Assembly (NCBI RefSeq): GCF_900107605.1
Contig: NZ_FNQJ01000009.1
Location: 62,001-126,000, forward strand
Direction of reading: 5' to 3'
Source of the DNA: Acidovorax soli
GTDB taxonomy: Bacteria; Pseudomonadota; Gammaproteobacteria; Burkholderiales; Burkholderiaceae_C
DNA: 64,000 nucleotides
This document shows, one piece after another, positions 44,175 to 52,159 of this stretch (positions within the stretch are counted from its first letter, which is position 1; each line of letters starts with the position of its first letter). The notes beneath the pieces are model-generated. The model saw only the letters and a program-made list of their open reading frames with translations, was not told the DNA's origin and made no database searches. The translations under genes and the position numbers were made by a program.

Positions 44175-45086
44175 ATGCTTGACTACATCGGACTCCAGGC
44201 CCTGGCCGCCGTGGTGCGCGAAGGCAGCTTCGAACGCGCGGCCCGCCGGCTGCACGTCACGCCCTCGGCGGTATCGCAGCGCATCAAGCAGCTCGAAGAA
44301 CGCACGGGCCAGGTGCTGGTGCTGCGCGGCACGCCCTGCACCGGCACCGAGGCCGGGCGGCGGCTGTGCCTGCATGTGGAGCAGGTGGCGCTGCTCGAAA
44401 ACGAGCTGCGCCGCACCAACCCCACGCTGATGCCCGACGGCCACGCCACGCCCCCCACGCTCAAGCTGGCGGTGAATGCCGATTCGCTTTCCACCTGGTT
44501 CATGGATGCCATGGCCGCTTTCACAGGCGGCGGCAACGAGCTGCTGGACATCCGCATCGACGACCAGGACCACACGGCCCAGCGCCTCAAGGAAGGCGAT
44601 GTGCTGGCCGCCGTCACGGCCAGCGCGGGCAGCATTGCGGGCTGCAACACCTGGCCGCTGGGATCGGTGCGCTACGTGGCAGCGTCCAGCCCTGCCTTTG
44701 TGGCGCAGCATTTCGCGCACGGCGTCACCACCGAGGCCATCGCCCACGCGCCGATGATGACCTACGACCGCAAGGACCGCCTCCAGGAACAGTGGCTGCA
44801 ACGGCAGGGTCTGGCCTCGCGCCAGAGTCCGCCCAAGCACTTTGTGCCGTCCAACGATGGCTTTGTGCGCGGCTGCGAGGCAGGCATGGGCTGGGGCATG
44901 CACCCCCGTTGGCTGATCCAGCGCCAGCTCGGCGCCGGCACCCTGATGGAACTGCTGCCCGGCACCGGCATGACCATGCCGCTGTACTGGGTGCACGCGC
45001 GCTCGGCCCAGACCAGCCTGGAGCGACTGACTGATTGCGTGATGGCGGCAGCCCGCCAATGGCTGGTGCCGGCAGAGAAAGCGTGA
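44175..45086 (+). CDS. argP: ArgP/LysG-type LysR regulator
   Basis: 303 residues. The winged helix-turn-helix GLQALAAVVREGSFERAARRLHVTPSAVSQRIKQLEERTG is typical of ArgP/IciA. The effector domain begins with LKLAVNADSLSTWFM, a segment I associate with ArgP/LysG proteins. It is paired with argO in divergent orientation. ArgP binds lysine or arginine and switches exporter transcription. ATG at 44175. Confidence 0.92.
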   Translation: MLDYIGLQALAAVVREGSFERAARRLHVTPSAVSQRIKQLEERTGQVLVLRGTPCTGTEAGRRLCLHVEQVALLENELRRTNPTLMPDGHATPPTLKLAVNADSLSTWFMDAMAAFTGGGNELLDIRIDDQDHTAQRLKEGDVLAAVTASAGSIAGCNTWPLGSVRYVAASSPAFVAQHFAHGVTTEAIAHAPMMTYDRKDRLQEQWLQRQGLASRQSPPKHFVPSNDGFVRGCEAGMGWGMHPRWLIQRQLGAGTLMELLPGTGMTMPLYWVHARSAQTSLERLTDCVMAAARQWLVPAEKA

Positions 45087-45095
45087 GCATCAAAG

Positions 45096-45132
45096 CCATC
45101 AAAAACATAGCCAATAGCGCCTACAGATAGGC
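45096..45132 (+). repeat. partial dispersed repeat, copy 10
   Basis: CCATCAAAAACATAGCC, AATAGCGCCTACAGATAGGC: only the left half and a short right part of the frame remain. This is a weak copy. Confidence 0.35.
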
Positions 45133-45250
45133 CGCCGTCACTTTCGCCCTTTTCGCCTTTAAAACCGGTTCGTGGCCTTTGGATGGGGTACGTGGTTCCA
45201 CCCCAGTATGCTTTAACACTTCCACCGTCAGGGGCTTGGATGCGCGCATA

Positions 45251-45273
45251 AATATACATTTTTCATGAATCTT
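45251..45273. promoter_or_regulatory. NsrR-like site upstream of the oxidase cluster
   Basis: Half sites AATATACATTT and TCATGAATCTT with one base between, 7 of 11 positions symmetric. It shares the 13-base string ATGAATCTTAAAA with the operator region of ytfE (41982-41994 versus 45265-45277). It lies 105 bp before the ccoN-like start. Confidence 0.55.
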
Positions 45274-45377
45274 AAAATCCGACGCACCAGCGCGTACCAC
45301 AGGATTTCTGATGGGTCCTTGTAGTGCATCAAAAAAGCGGCGTGCGGCGCACGCCAGAACCACAAGGAAACCCACCC

Positions 45378-47045
45378 ATGGACAGTGCAATACTGAGTTT
45401 GCTAGGGGCCTTCCTGCTGTCGATCATGGGACTGTTTGTCTTCATCTGGTCGATGCGCAAGGGCCTGCTGGTTGAAAATCCCCGGGCGGCTTCGGTCATC
45501 TTCGCGCGCGGCGAGATCGGCCAGATCGACGATCCGGCGCTGCAGGATGCCGGGCGTGCTCACCTGCAAGCGGCTGCCGCCGAGCCGGGCGACGACGCGC
45601 ACGAGGGCCATGCCCCCGACCCGCAAGAGCTGGAGCACCGCGTGCAGGCCGACCGCTCCAGCGCCTTCCCCGTGTTCATGTTCATCGCCTTCGCCATTTT
45701 CTGGCTGGTGCTGGGCTCCGCGGCGGGGCTCACGGCCTCACTCAAGCTGCACATGCCCGACTGGCTGGTGGGCGAGGCCTGGCAGACCTTCGGCCGCGTG
45801 CGCACCATGCACCTGACGGCGGTCCTCTACGGCTGGATCACCAACGCCGCGCTCGGCCTCATCGTCTGGCTGCTGCCGCGCCTGCTGCGCACGCCGCTCA
45901 TCGGCGCCGTGTGGGTGATGCTGGGCGGTGCGCTCATCAATGCGGGCATCGCCAGCGCCATCGGCGCCATTGGCGCGGGCTGGAGCGACGGCATGGAGTA
46001 CCTGGAGATGCCGTGGCAGATCGGCCTGTTCATCGTCGCGGGCTTCCTCTGCATCATCGGGCCGGTGCTGTACACGCTGGTCAACCGCAAGGTCGAATCC
46101 CTGTACGTGAGCGTCTGGTACCTGGTGGCGGCGCTGCTGTGGATCACGCTGCTGTTCCTCGTGGGCAAGCTGCCCGGCGTGCACACCGGCGTGCAGCAGG
46201 CCACCACCAACTGGTGGTACGGCCACAACGTGCTGGGCCTGTGGTTCACGCCCATCAGCGTGGGCGCCATCTACTATTTCCTGCCCAAGATCATCGGCCG
46301 GCCGGTGCGTTCATACAACCTGTCCATCCTGGGCTTCTGGACGCTGGCCTTCTTCTACGGCCAGGTGGGCGGGCACCACCTGATCGGTGGGCCGATTCCG
46401 GGCTGGCTGAGTACGCTGTCCATCGTGCAGAGCATGATGATGATCATCCCCGTGGCGGCCTTCACCATCAACATGGCGGGCACCATGTGGGGCCGCATGC
46501 ACCTGGTGCGCCACTCGCCCACGCTGCGCTTCATGATGTTCGGCGGGCTGATGTACATGCTGTCGTCGGTGCAGGGCTCGCTGGAGGCGCTGCGCAGCGT
46601 CAACCAGGTGGCGCACTTCACGCACTTCACGGTGGCGCATGCGCACCTGGGGGCCTATGCCTTCGTCACCATGGTGCTGTTCGGCGCCATCTACTTCATG
46701 CTGCCGCGCGTGCTCAACTGGGAGTGGCCGTACCCGCGCCTCATCTCGCTGCAGTTCTGGCTCGCGGCCATCGGCATCGGCATCTACTTCGTCGGCCTGA
46801 CCATCGGCGGCTGGCTGCAAGGCCTGGCCATGCTCGACGCTTCGCGGCCCTTCATGGAGTCGGTCGCGTTGACCATCCCCTACCTGCAGTGGCGCAGCGT
46901 GGGCGGCGCGCTGATGGTGACCAGCCACCTCGTCTTCGCCGGCCACTTCCTGGCCATGGCGCTGCGCTTCGGCCCGGCGCGCACGGGGGCCGCCCTGTTC
47001 GCACCGGCATCTCCCAAGGCACTGGAGTTGGTCCATGGAAAATGA
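45378..47045 (+). CDS. cbb3-type (C-family) haem-copper oxidase subunit I with N-terminal CcoS-like helix
   Basis: 555 residues. Metal ligands are all visible: low-spin haem His145 (RTMHLTAVLYG), CuB His283 (WWYGHN), His333 and His334 (GGHHL), and haem ligands His421/His423 (AHAHLG). Tyr327 lies 44 residues after His283 and 6 before His333, the spacing of the cross-linked Tyr of CcoN, which argues for an oxygen reductase. The first 60 residues (one helix, then MRKGLLVENPRA ... GQIDDPA) look like a fused CcoS. The position equivalent to CcoN Glu323 is Gln399. It has its own NsrR-like upstream site. CcoO overlaps its 3' end. Confidence 0.88.
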   Translation: MDSAILSLLGAFLLSIMGLFVFIWSMRKGLLVENPRAASVIFARGEIGQIDDPALQDAGRAHLQAAAAEPGDDAHEGHAPDPQELEHRVQADRSSAFPVFMFIAFAIFWLVLGSAAGLTASLKLHMPDWLVGEAWQTFGRVRTMHLTAVLYGWITNAALGLIVWLLPRLLRTPLIGAVWVMLGGALINAGIASAIGAIGAGWSDGMEYLEMPWQIGLFIVAGFLCIIGPVLYTLVNRKVESLYVSVWYLVAALLWITLLFLVGKLPGVHTGVQQATTNWWYGHNVLGLWFTPISVGAIYYFLPKIIGRPVRSYNLSILGFWTLAFFYGQVGGHHLIGGPIPGWLSTLSIVQSMMMIIPVAAFTINMAGTMWGRMHLVRHSPTLRFMMFGGLMYMLSSVQGSLEALRSVNQVAHFTHFTVAHAHLGAYAFVTMVLFGAIYFMLPRVLNWEWPYPRLISLQFWLAAIGIGIYFVGLTIGGWLQGLAMLDASRPFMESVALTIPYLQWRSVGGALMVTSHLVFAGHFLAMALRFGPARTGAALFAPASPKALELVHGK

Positions 47046-47655
47046 AATCAAGCTGGCGGCAGGGGCCATGGTGTCCCTGGCCGTGGCCACGGCGGCGCTG
47101 GTGGTGCTGCCCTACATGGAGGTGCGCGACATCACGCCGCCCGAAGGACTCAAGCCCTATACCAGCGCGCAGCTGCGCGGGCGCGAGGTCTATATCGCCA
47201 ACGGCTGCGTGTACTGCCACACGCAGCAGCCGCGCGACCGCAACCTCGGCCCCGACCATGCACGCGGCTGGGGCCGCGCCTCGGTGCCGGGCGACTACGT
47301 GTACGACAAGCCGCACCTGCTGGGCAGCATGCGCACCGGGCCCGACCTGTTCAACATCGGCGCGCGCCAGCCCAGCAAGGACTGGCACCTGGGCCACCTG
47401 TACCAGCCGCGCGCCTATGTGCCGGGGTCCATCATGCCGTCCTACCCGTACCTGTTCGAAACCAAGGCCGCCGCCGAGCCGGGCGACGAGGTCGTCAAGC
47501 TGCCGCCGGGCCAGGGCCCCGAGGGCAAGGTGGTCGTGGCACGCCCCGAGGCGCTGGACCTCGTGAAGTACCTGCAGGGCCTGGACCACACCTACCCCGT
47601 GCTGCCGCCCCCGCCGCGCAGCGCCGCCGGCCCGGCCGCCCGTCCCGCATCCTGA
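47035..47655 (+). CDS. cbb3-type oxidase subunit II (CcoO-like monohaem cytochrome c)
   Basis: 206 residues. An N-terminal anchor helix (about 7-26) is followed by a cytochrome c domain with C58-V-Y-C61-H62, then GDYVYDKPHLLGSMRTGPDLFNIGARQ and HLYQPRAYVPGSIMPSYPYLFE, the CcoO hallmark whose Met is the sixth haem ligand. A Pro-rich tail ends the protein. It passes electrons to the binuclear centre of subunit I. It overlaps the subunit I gene by 11 bp. Confidence 0.92.
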   Translation: MENEIKLAAGAMVSLAVATAALVVLPYMEVRDITPPEGLKPYTSAQLRGREVYIANGCVYCHTQQPRDRNLGPDHARGWGRASVPGDYVYDKPHLLGSMRTGPDLFNIGARQPSKDWHLGHLYQPRAYVPGSIMPSYPYLFETKAAAEPGDEVVKLPPGQGPEGKVVVARPEALDLVKYLQGLDHTYPVLPPPPRSAAGPAARPAS

Positions 47656-47667
47656 GAGGCACCCGCC

Positions 47668-48261
47668 ATGTCCCAAGACGACACCCACCGCGCGCAACAG
47701 CGCGAGAACGCCGACCCCGAGGAACGCATCCGCCCCGTGCCGCTGGTAGCCGCCGCCATCACGCTGGCCATGGTGCTGTTCGGCGTGGGCTACATCTTCC
47801 TGTCCGAGCCCTTCGGTAACGCCGCCCTGGGTGACCGCCGCACGGTGGCCGACCTCTCTGGCCCCGCGCCGGCCGCTGCAGGTGCTGCCGTGGACGGCAA
47901 GGCGCTGTTCGCCGCGCAGTGCGCAGCCTGCCACCAGGCCACGGGCCAGGGCCTGCCGGGCGTGTTCCCGCCGCTCGCGGGCTCGGAGTGGGTGAAGGGC
48001 GAGCCGCGCGTGCTGGCCAACATCCTGCTGCACGGCGTGACGGGCGAGATCACCGTGGCGGGCAAAAGCTACCAGGGCGCCATGCCCAGCTTCAAGCAAC
48101 TGGGCGATGCCGAACTCGCCGCCGTGGCGAGCTATGTCCGCAGTGCCTGGGGCAACCAGGCCGCTGCCGTGGCGCCCGACCTGATCGCGCAGGAGCGCAA
48201 GGCCAGCGACCGCACCACGCCGTTCGAGGGCGGCGCCGCGCTGCAGGCACTGGCGCGCTGA
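47668..48261 (+). CDS. membrane-anchored monohaem cytochrome c of the oxidase cluster
   Basis: 197 residues. A charged cytoplasmic N-tail (about 1-22), one membrane helix (about 25-45) and a class I cytochrome c domain with C85-A-A-C88-H89, GVFPPLAGSEWV and axial Met in GAMPSFKQLGDAELAAVASYVR. It occupies the place of CcoP in canonical ccoNOQP operons but has one haem motif instead of two, and no CcoQ is present. It probably delivers electrons to the CcoO-like subunit. Spacing to the previous gene is 12 bp. Confidence 0.9.
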   Translation: MSQDDTHRAQQRENADPEERIRPVPLVAAAITLAMVLFGVGYIFLSEPFGNAALGDRRTVADLSGPAPAAAGAAVDGKALFAAQCAACHQATGQGLPGVFPPLAGSEWVKGEPRVLANILLHGVTGEITVAGKSYQGAMPSFKQLGDAELAAVASYVRSAWGNQAAAVAPDLIAQERKASDRTTPFEGGAALQALAR

Positions 48262-48265
48262 AGCC

Positions 48266-48901
48266 ATGCTGCGCACCGCCGTGCTGAGCCTGCTGCTGGC
48301 GCTGTGCGGCTGGGCAGCGGCCAATTGGCTCACGCACGGCTTCCAGGTCTGGACCGACGAGGGCGCGCGCCGCCTGGAAGTGGCGCTGCACCCCGTGGAC
48401 GCACCACGCGTGGCGGTGGACGGCCCGGGCGTGGCCGCCCCCGACCTGCCCGCGCTGCTGGCGCAGGACGGCGGCGCGACCATCGCCGACTTCATCTACA
48501 CACGCTGCCAGACCGTCTGCCTGTCGCTGGGCAGCACCTTCCAGCAATTGCAGGCGGCGCTGCAGGCCGATGCCGAGGCGGGCCACCCCGCGAACGTGCG
48601 CCTGCTGTCCATCAGCTTCGATGGCGCGCACGACCACCCGGCCGTGCTGCTCGCCTATGCACGCGGGCTGCACGCCGACCCGGCGCTGTGGCGCTTCGCG
48701 CGCGTGCCCGACGCGGCGCAGCAGCAGGCCCTGCTTCGCCGCCTGGGCGTGGTGGTGGTGCCCAACGGCCGGGGCGACTACGAGCACAACGCCGCGCTGC
48801 TGGTGTTCGATGCGCGCGGCCGCATGGTGCGCGTGTTCGACATCACCGAGCAGCAGCTCGCGCTGGACTACGCGCGCCACCTCGCCCGGAACGCGCCATG
48901 A
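48266..48901 (+). CDS. SCO1/SenC-family copper chaperone
   Basis: 211 residues. One N-terminal membrane or signal helix (about 4-22) precedes a thioredoxin-like domain with Cys81-x3-Cys85 (YTRCQTVCLSLG) and the copper-ligand His in DYEHNAALLVFD. SCO proteins insert copper into oxidases. Placement in this cluster suggests it metallates CuB of the adjacent oxidase. ATG at 48266, 4 bp after the cytochrome gene; its stop overlaps the start of the next gene (ATGA). Confidence 0.9.
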   Translation: MLRTAVLSLLLALCGWAAANWLTHGFQVWTDEGARRLEVALHPVDAPRVAVDGPGVAAPDLPALLAQDGGATIADFIYTRCQTVCLSLGSTFQQLQAALQADAEAGHPANVRLLSISFDGAHDHPAVLLAYARGLHADPALWRFARVPDAAQQQALLRRLGVVVVPNGRGDYEHNAALLVFDARGRMVRVFDITEQQLALDYARHLARNAP

Positions 48902-49506
48902 CACCCTGGCCACGCTGCACGCCGCGCACCCAGGCCGCCCTGGGGCTGGCCTTGTGCGCGCTGCTGGCCTGGCCCGCGCTGCGCCAGGCGCTGGAGGCCA
49001 GCATGTGGCGCCACATGGTGCTGCAGTTCCCACTGCTGATGGGGGTCGGTGCGCTGCTGGCGGCCGCGCTGCCGCCGCGCGCGCACACCGTGGTCTCCCG
49101 CTGGAACGCCCACGGCATCGCCGGGCTGGTGCTGGTGGCCGGGGTGCTGGCCGTATTGATGGTGCCGCGCGTGCTCGACCTGGCGCTGCGCGAACCCGCC
49201 ATCGAAATCTCCAAGTGCGCTGCACTGCTGGGCGCGGGCGCGGCGCTGCGGCTGTCGTGGCGCGCCGCGGGGCTGGTGGTGCAGGGCTTCTTCCTCGGCA
49301 ATGTGCTGCCCATGACCGCCGTGGTGGGCCAACTCTACATCGACACGCCGCTGCGCCTGTGCAACGCCTACCTGCTGGACGACCAGGCGCGCCTGGGGCA
49401 ATGGCTGGTGGGTCTGGCGGCGTTGCTGGCGCTGGGCTGGCTGGCGCGGGTGGGCTGGTGGACAGTGCGGCGCGAGGGTGATGCAATCGCGGTGAAAAAC
49501 GCCTGA
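48898..49506 (+). CDS. polytopic membrane protein of the oxidase cluster (possibly CtaG-related)
   Basis: 202 residues with five or six membrane segments. The MWRHMVLQFPLLMGVGALLAAAL stretch recalls the His/Met/Gln-containing segment of CtaG-type oxidase assembly factors, but similarity is too weak to name it. It contains ISKCAALLGAG and several His/Met residues facing helices, compatible with metal handling. It is coupled by a 4 bp overlap to the SCO gene, so a role in maturation of this oxidase is likely. No known family was assigned with confidence. Confidence 0.65.
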   Translation: MTPWPRCTPRTQAALGLALCALLAWPALRQALEASMWRHMVLQFPLLMGVGALLAAALPPRAHTVVSRWNAHGIAGLVLVAGVLAVLMVPRVLDLALREPAIEISKCAALLGAGAALRLSWRAAGLVVQGFFLGNVLPMTAVVGQLYIDTPLRLCNAYLLDDQARLGQWLVGLAALLALGWLARVGWWTVRREGDAIAVKNA

Positions 49507-49507
49507 A

Positions 49508-49561
49508 TGCTCTGTTTTTAATAGCTCATAGCGCTTTCAATACGCGCGCCAGAGCCACCTT
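49508..49561 (+). repeat. dispersed repeat, copy 11
   Basis: TGCTCTGTTTTTAATAGC, TCATAGCGCTTTCAATACGC and GCCAGAGCCACCTT follow the repeat frame. It lies just after the oxidase cluster stop codon. Confidence 0.65.
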
Positions 49562-49620
49562 ACCCAAATCGCGCACGCTTCCCTTCGCGGGATTTGCAGC
49601 CTCGGCGCGCAGAAGAAAAC

Positions 49621-49866
49621 TCAGTCGGTTTGCGCGCGCGGCGGCAAGCGGGCGGCGGCGCGCAGGGGTTCGAGCAGTGGCGACAGTCCGTTGTGATCGA
49701 TTTCGTGCATCAGCGCCAGCAGACGCCCCAGGTCGCTGCGCGGAAAGCCCTCGCGGGCAAACCAGTTCAGGTAATTGCCGGGCAGATCTGCCAGCACGCG
49801 GCCCTTGTACTTGCCATAGGGCATGGTCACCGTGACCAGGCGCTGCAGCTGGGCGGGGTCCATCAT
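49621..49866 (-). CDS. DUF3820-family protein
   Basis: 81 residues. The N-terminal VTMPYGKYKGRVLADLPGNYLNWFAREGFP is the DUF3820 signature (MPFGKYKG ... LP..YL.W). The function is unknown; the motif resembles a fold seen in exonuclease-associated domains. Its start overlaps the stop of yciH (TGATG), so it is translated with that gene. Start could also be the second Met one codon later. Confidence 0.85.
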   Translation of the reverse strand: MMDPAQLQRLVTVTMPYGKYKGRVLADLPGNYLNWFAREGFPRSDLGRLLALMHEIDHNGLSPLLEPLRAAARLPPRAQTD

Positions 49867-50234
49867 CAGCCGCCCACGCGCTTGACCTGGTGGCCGCTTT
49901 TTTTCAGCGCCTCAATCACGCGCTCCACATGGTCGCCCTGCACCTCGATCACGCCGTCCTTCACCGTGCCGCCGCTTCCGCACGCGGCCTTGAGCTGCTT
50001 GCCCAGCGCGACCAGCGCATCGGCATCCAGCGCCACGCCCTTGACCACCGTGACCGCCTTGCCGCCGCGCCCCTTGGTCTCGCGCGCAACGCGCACGATG
50101 CCGTCGCCCGCAGGCACGGGCGCGGCCTTGCACACGCACTGCGCCTGCGGCTGGCGGCAGCCGGGGCACATGCGGCCATGGTCGGTGGAATAGACCAGGC
50201 CGCCCAGGCCTGCCAGATCACGCAAGGATTTCAT
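49866..50234 (-). CDS. yciH: SUI1/eIF1-like translation factor YciH
   Basis: 122 residues. An N-terminal CPGCRQPQAQCVC segment supplies four Cys. The SUI1 domain follows (IVRVARETKGRGGKAVTVVKGV ... LKAACGSGGTVKDGVIEVQGDHVERVIEAL). The family is related to eukaryotic eIF1 and in bacteria affects initiation fidelity. It lies 10 bp after the DUF2721 gene stop on the same strand, giving a three-gene unit DUF2721-yciH-DUF3820. Confidence 0.93.
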   Translation of the reverse strand: MKSLRDLAGLGGLVYSTDHGRMCPGCRQPQAQCVCKAAPVPAGDGIVRVARETKGRGGKAVTVVKGVALDADALVALGKQLKAACGSGGTVKDGVIEVQGDHVERVIEALKKSGHQVKRVGG

Positions 50235-50244
50235 GCGGCAAACC

Positions 50245-50724
50245 TCAAGACTGCTTTGGCACGGGAGCCGGCAACGGCGAGCGCAGCATGTGGAAATTGA
50301 GGATGCGCGTGGCCATCACCGTCTCCACGAAAAAGAGCACCAGCGCCAGCAGGAATGAGAGCACGCCACTCAAGAAACTCGCCAGGGCCCAGGTGTGGCC
50401 CCGAAAATCGGTGGTCTCGCCCAGAAACAGCAGGATGATGGTCACGCCGATCAGAAAACCGCACAGGGTGAGCAGGCCGATGCAGCCATTGGCCATGCGC
50501 CCGCGGGTGCGCAGGTAGCCGAGCTCGATCACGGCGCGCTCGAGAAACTCGGCCTCATCGGAGTGGCGGGCCCGGTCTTCCACCACGCGGGCCCGGTCGA
50601 TGATGCGCGCCAGGCGCCCGGCCACCGCACCGATCATGCCGGCCACGGCGGTGAGCAGGAACACCGGGGCCACGGCCAGCTGGATGCTGTGGGTGATGGT
50701 GGATGAATCAAAAGCAAGGTTCAT
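50245..50724 (-). CDS. DUF2721-family membrane protein
   Basis: 159 residues, three membrane helices. ITHSIQLAVAPVFLLTAVAGMIGAVAGRLARIIDRAR and LGYLRTRGRMANGCIGLLTLCGFLIG are typical of DUF2721 proteins. The function is unknown. ATG at 50724 matches the short family form; the long open frame upstream to 51318 is antisense to rhlE. It is divergent from rhlE. Confidence 0.88.
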   Translation of the reverse strand: MNLAFDSSTITHSIQLAVAPVFLLTAVAGMIGAVAGRLARIIDRARVVEDRARHSDEAEFLERAVIELGYLRTRGRMANGCIGLLTLCGFLIGVTIILLFLGETTDFRGHTWALASFLSGVLSFLLALVLFFVETVMATRILNFHMLRSPLPAPVPKQS

Positions 50725-50892
50725 GGTGTCAAAAGGCCTGTGCAGCGCCGGGGCAGGCAGGCTGCGATTATCGCCAGCCGCGCGGGTGGCGCACAATGCA
50801 CGCCCGCAGACTGCGGCGCCGCCCTTCTTGCGGGCCATGGCCTTGTGCGCAGTGGCGCCAGGGTGGGTGGCCTGAATTCTTTGCTCCACACC

Positions 50893-52149
50893 ATGCCATT
50901 TTCTGCCCTCGGTCTCTCTCCCGCCCTCGTCCAGGCCGCCACCGCCCTGGGTTTTGCCACGCCCACGCCCATCCAGGAGGCCGCCATTCCGGCCATCCTG
51001 CGCGGCGCCGATGTCGTGGGCTCGGCCCAGACGGGCTCCGGCAAAACGGCCGCTTTTGCCCTGCCCCTGCTGCAGCGGCTGCAAGCCGGCGCGGCCCACA
51101 CACCGCGGCGGGTGCGCGCCCTCGTCCTGGTGCCCACGCGCGAACTGGCCGCCCAGGTGGGTGAAGTGGTTCGCAGCCTGGGCCAGCACCTGGCGCAGCC
51201 GCCCAAGGTGGCCGTGGTGTTTGGCGGCGTCTCGATCAACCCGCAGATGATGGCGCTGCGTGGTGGGGCCGATGTCGTGGTTGCCACGCCCGGCCGCCTG
51301 CTCGATCTGGTGGAGCACAACGCCCTGAAGCTCTCTGCCGTGCAGCTGCTGGTGCTGGACGAGGCCGACCGGCTGCTCGACCTGGGCTTTGCCGACGAAC
51401 TCAACCGCGTGCTGGCCTTGCTGCCAGCGCAGCGGCAGAACCTGTTCTTTTCGGCCACGTTCCCCACCGCAGTGCAGTCACTGGCCGAGGGACTGCTGCA
51501 CGAGCCCGTGCGCGTGACCGTGCCCGACACCCCCGGCAGTGCGCCCGCCATCGTGCAACGCGCCATTGCAGTGGACGCCAGCCGCCGCACGCAGCTGCTG
51601 CGCCACCTGGTGCAGCAGCATCAATGGAGCCGCGTGCTGGTGTTCGTGGCCACGCAATATGCCGCCGAGCATGTGGCCGAAAAACTCTACAAGGCCGGCA
51701 TTTTTGCCACGCCTTTCCATGGCGGCCTGAGCCAGGGCGCACGCAAGCAGGTGCTGCAGGAATTCAAGGACGAGCGCTGGCAGGTGGTGCTGACCACTGA
51801 TCTGGCCGCGCGCGGCATCGACATCGCCCAGTTGCCCGCCGTGGTGAACTACGACCTGCCCCGCTCTGCCGTGGATTACGTGCACCGCATCGGGCGCACC
51901 GGGCGTGCCGGCGAGGCCGGCGTGGCCGTGAGCTTTGTCAGCGCAGACACCGAGGCGCATTGGCGCCTGATCGAGAAGCGCCAGCACCTCGCCCTGCCGC
52001 GCGAACAGATCGCGGGTTTCGAGCCCACCGAAGTGCCGCCAGAGGCCGCGCCCGCAAGCACCGGAGGCATCAAGGGCAAGCGGCCCAGCAAGAAAGACAA
52101 GCTGCGCGCCGCGGCCGCAGCAGCGCAGGCGGCGGCCGGGCAGGATTGA
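50893..52149 (+). CDS. rhlE: ATP-dependent RNA helicase RhlE
   Basis: 418 residues, a DEAD-box helicase. It has a Q motif (GFATPTPIQEAAIPAIL), Walker A AQTGSGKTAAF, VLDEADRLLDLGF, SAT, and the helicase C half with ARGIDIAQLPAVVNYDLP and HRIGRTGRAG. A short basic tail (GKRPSKKDKLRAAAAAAQ) follows. RhlE acts in rRNA maturation and cold or stress responses. ATG at 50893 (MPFSALGLSP) fits the family; the longer frame to 50740 does not. Confidence 0.94.
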   Translation: MPFSALGLSPALVQAATALGFATPTPIQEAAIPAILRGADVVGSAQTGSGKTAAFALPLLQRLQAGAAHTPRRVRALVLVPTRELAAQVGEVVRSLGQHLAQPPKVAVVFGGVSINPQMMALRGGADVVVATPGRLLDLVEHNALKLSAVQLLVLDEADRLLDLGFADELNRVLALLPAQRQNLFFSATFPTAVQSLAEGLLHEPVRVTVPDTPGSAPAIVQRAIAVDASRRTQLLRHLVQQHQWSRVLVFVATQYAAEHVAEKLYKAGIFATPFHGGLSQGARKQVLQEFKDERWQVVLTTDLAARGIDIAQLPAVVNYDLPRSAVDYVHRIGRTGRAGEAGVAVSFVSADTEAHWRLIEKRQHLALPREQIAGFEPTEVPPEAAPASTGGIKGKRPSKKDKLRAAAAAAQAAAGQD

Positions 52150-52159
52150 GACCGGGCGA

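Larger units (their letters stand above)
45087..45377. other. 291 bp region between argP and the oxidase cluster
   Basis: It contains a partial repeat copy (45096-45132), an NsrR-like site (45251-45273) and a GCGTGCG/GCGCACGC hairpin (about 45340-45355) in the likely leader of the oxidase transcript. No FNR/Anr box (TTGAT-N4-ATCAA) was seen. A 42-codon minus-strand frame ending at 45121 is noted but not called. Confidence 0.6.

Noticed and set aside
45121-45259. A 42-codon minus-strand frame (MRASKPLTVEVLKHTGVEPR...) in the oxidase leader region.
   Set aside because: No ribosome site, its start lies in the NsrR-like site, and nothing supports expression; it may be a decayed gene end.
45378-47045. 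The oxidase subunit I first looked like a NorB-type nitric oxide reductase because of the nearby nsrR, RIC and haemoglobin genes.
   Set aside because: The Tyr six residues before the His pair and the His spacings (44, 6, 87) match CcoN exactly as I recall it, and the partner is a CcoO-like subunit, so it is called a C-family oxygen reductase.
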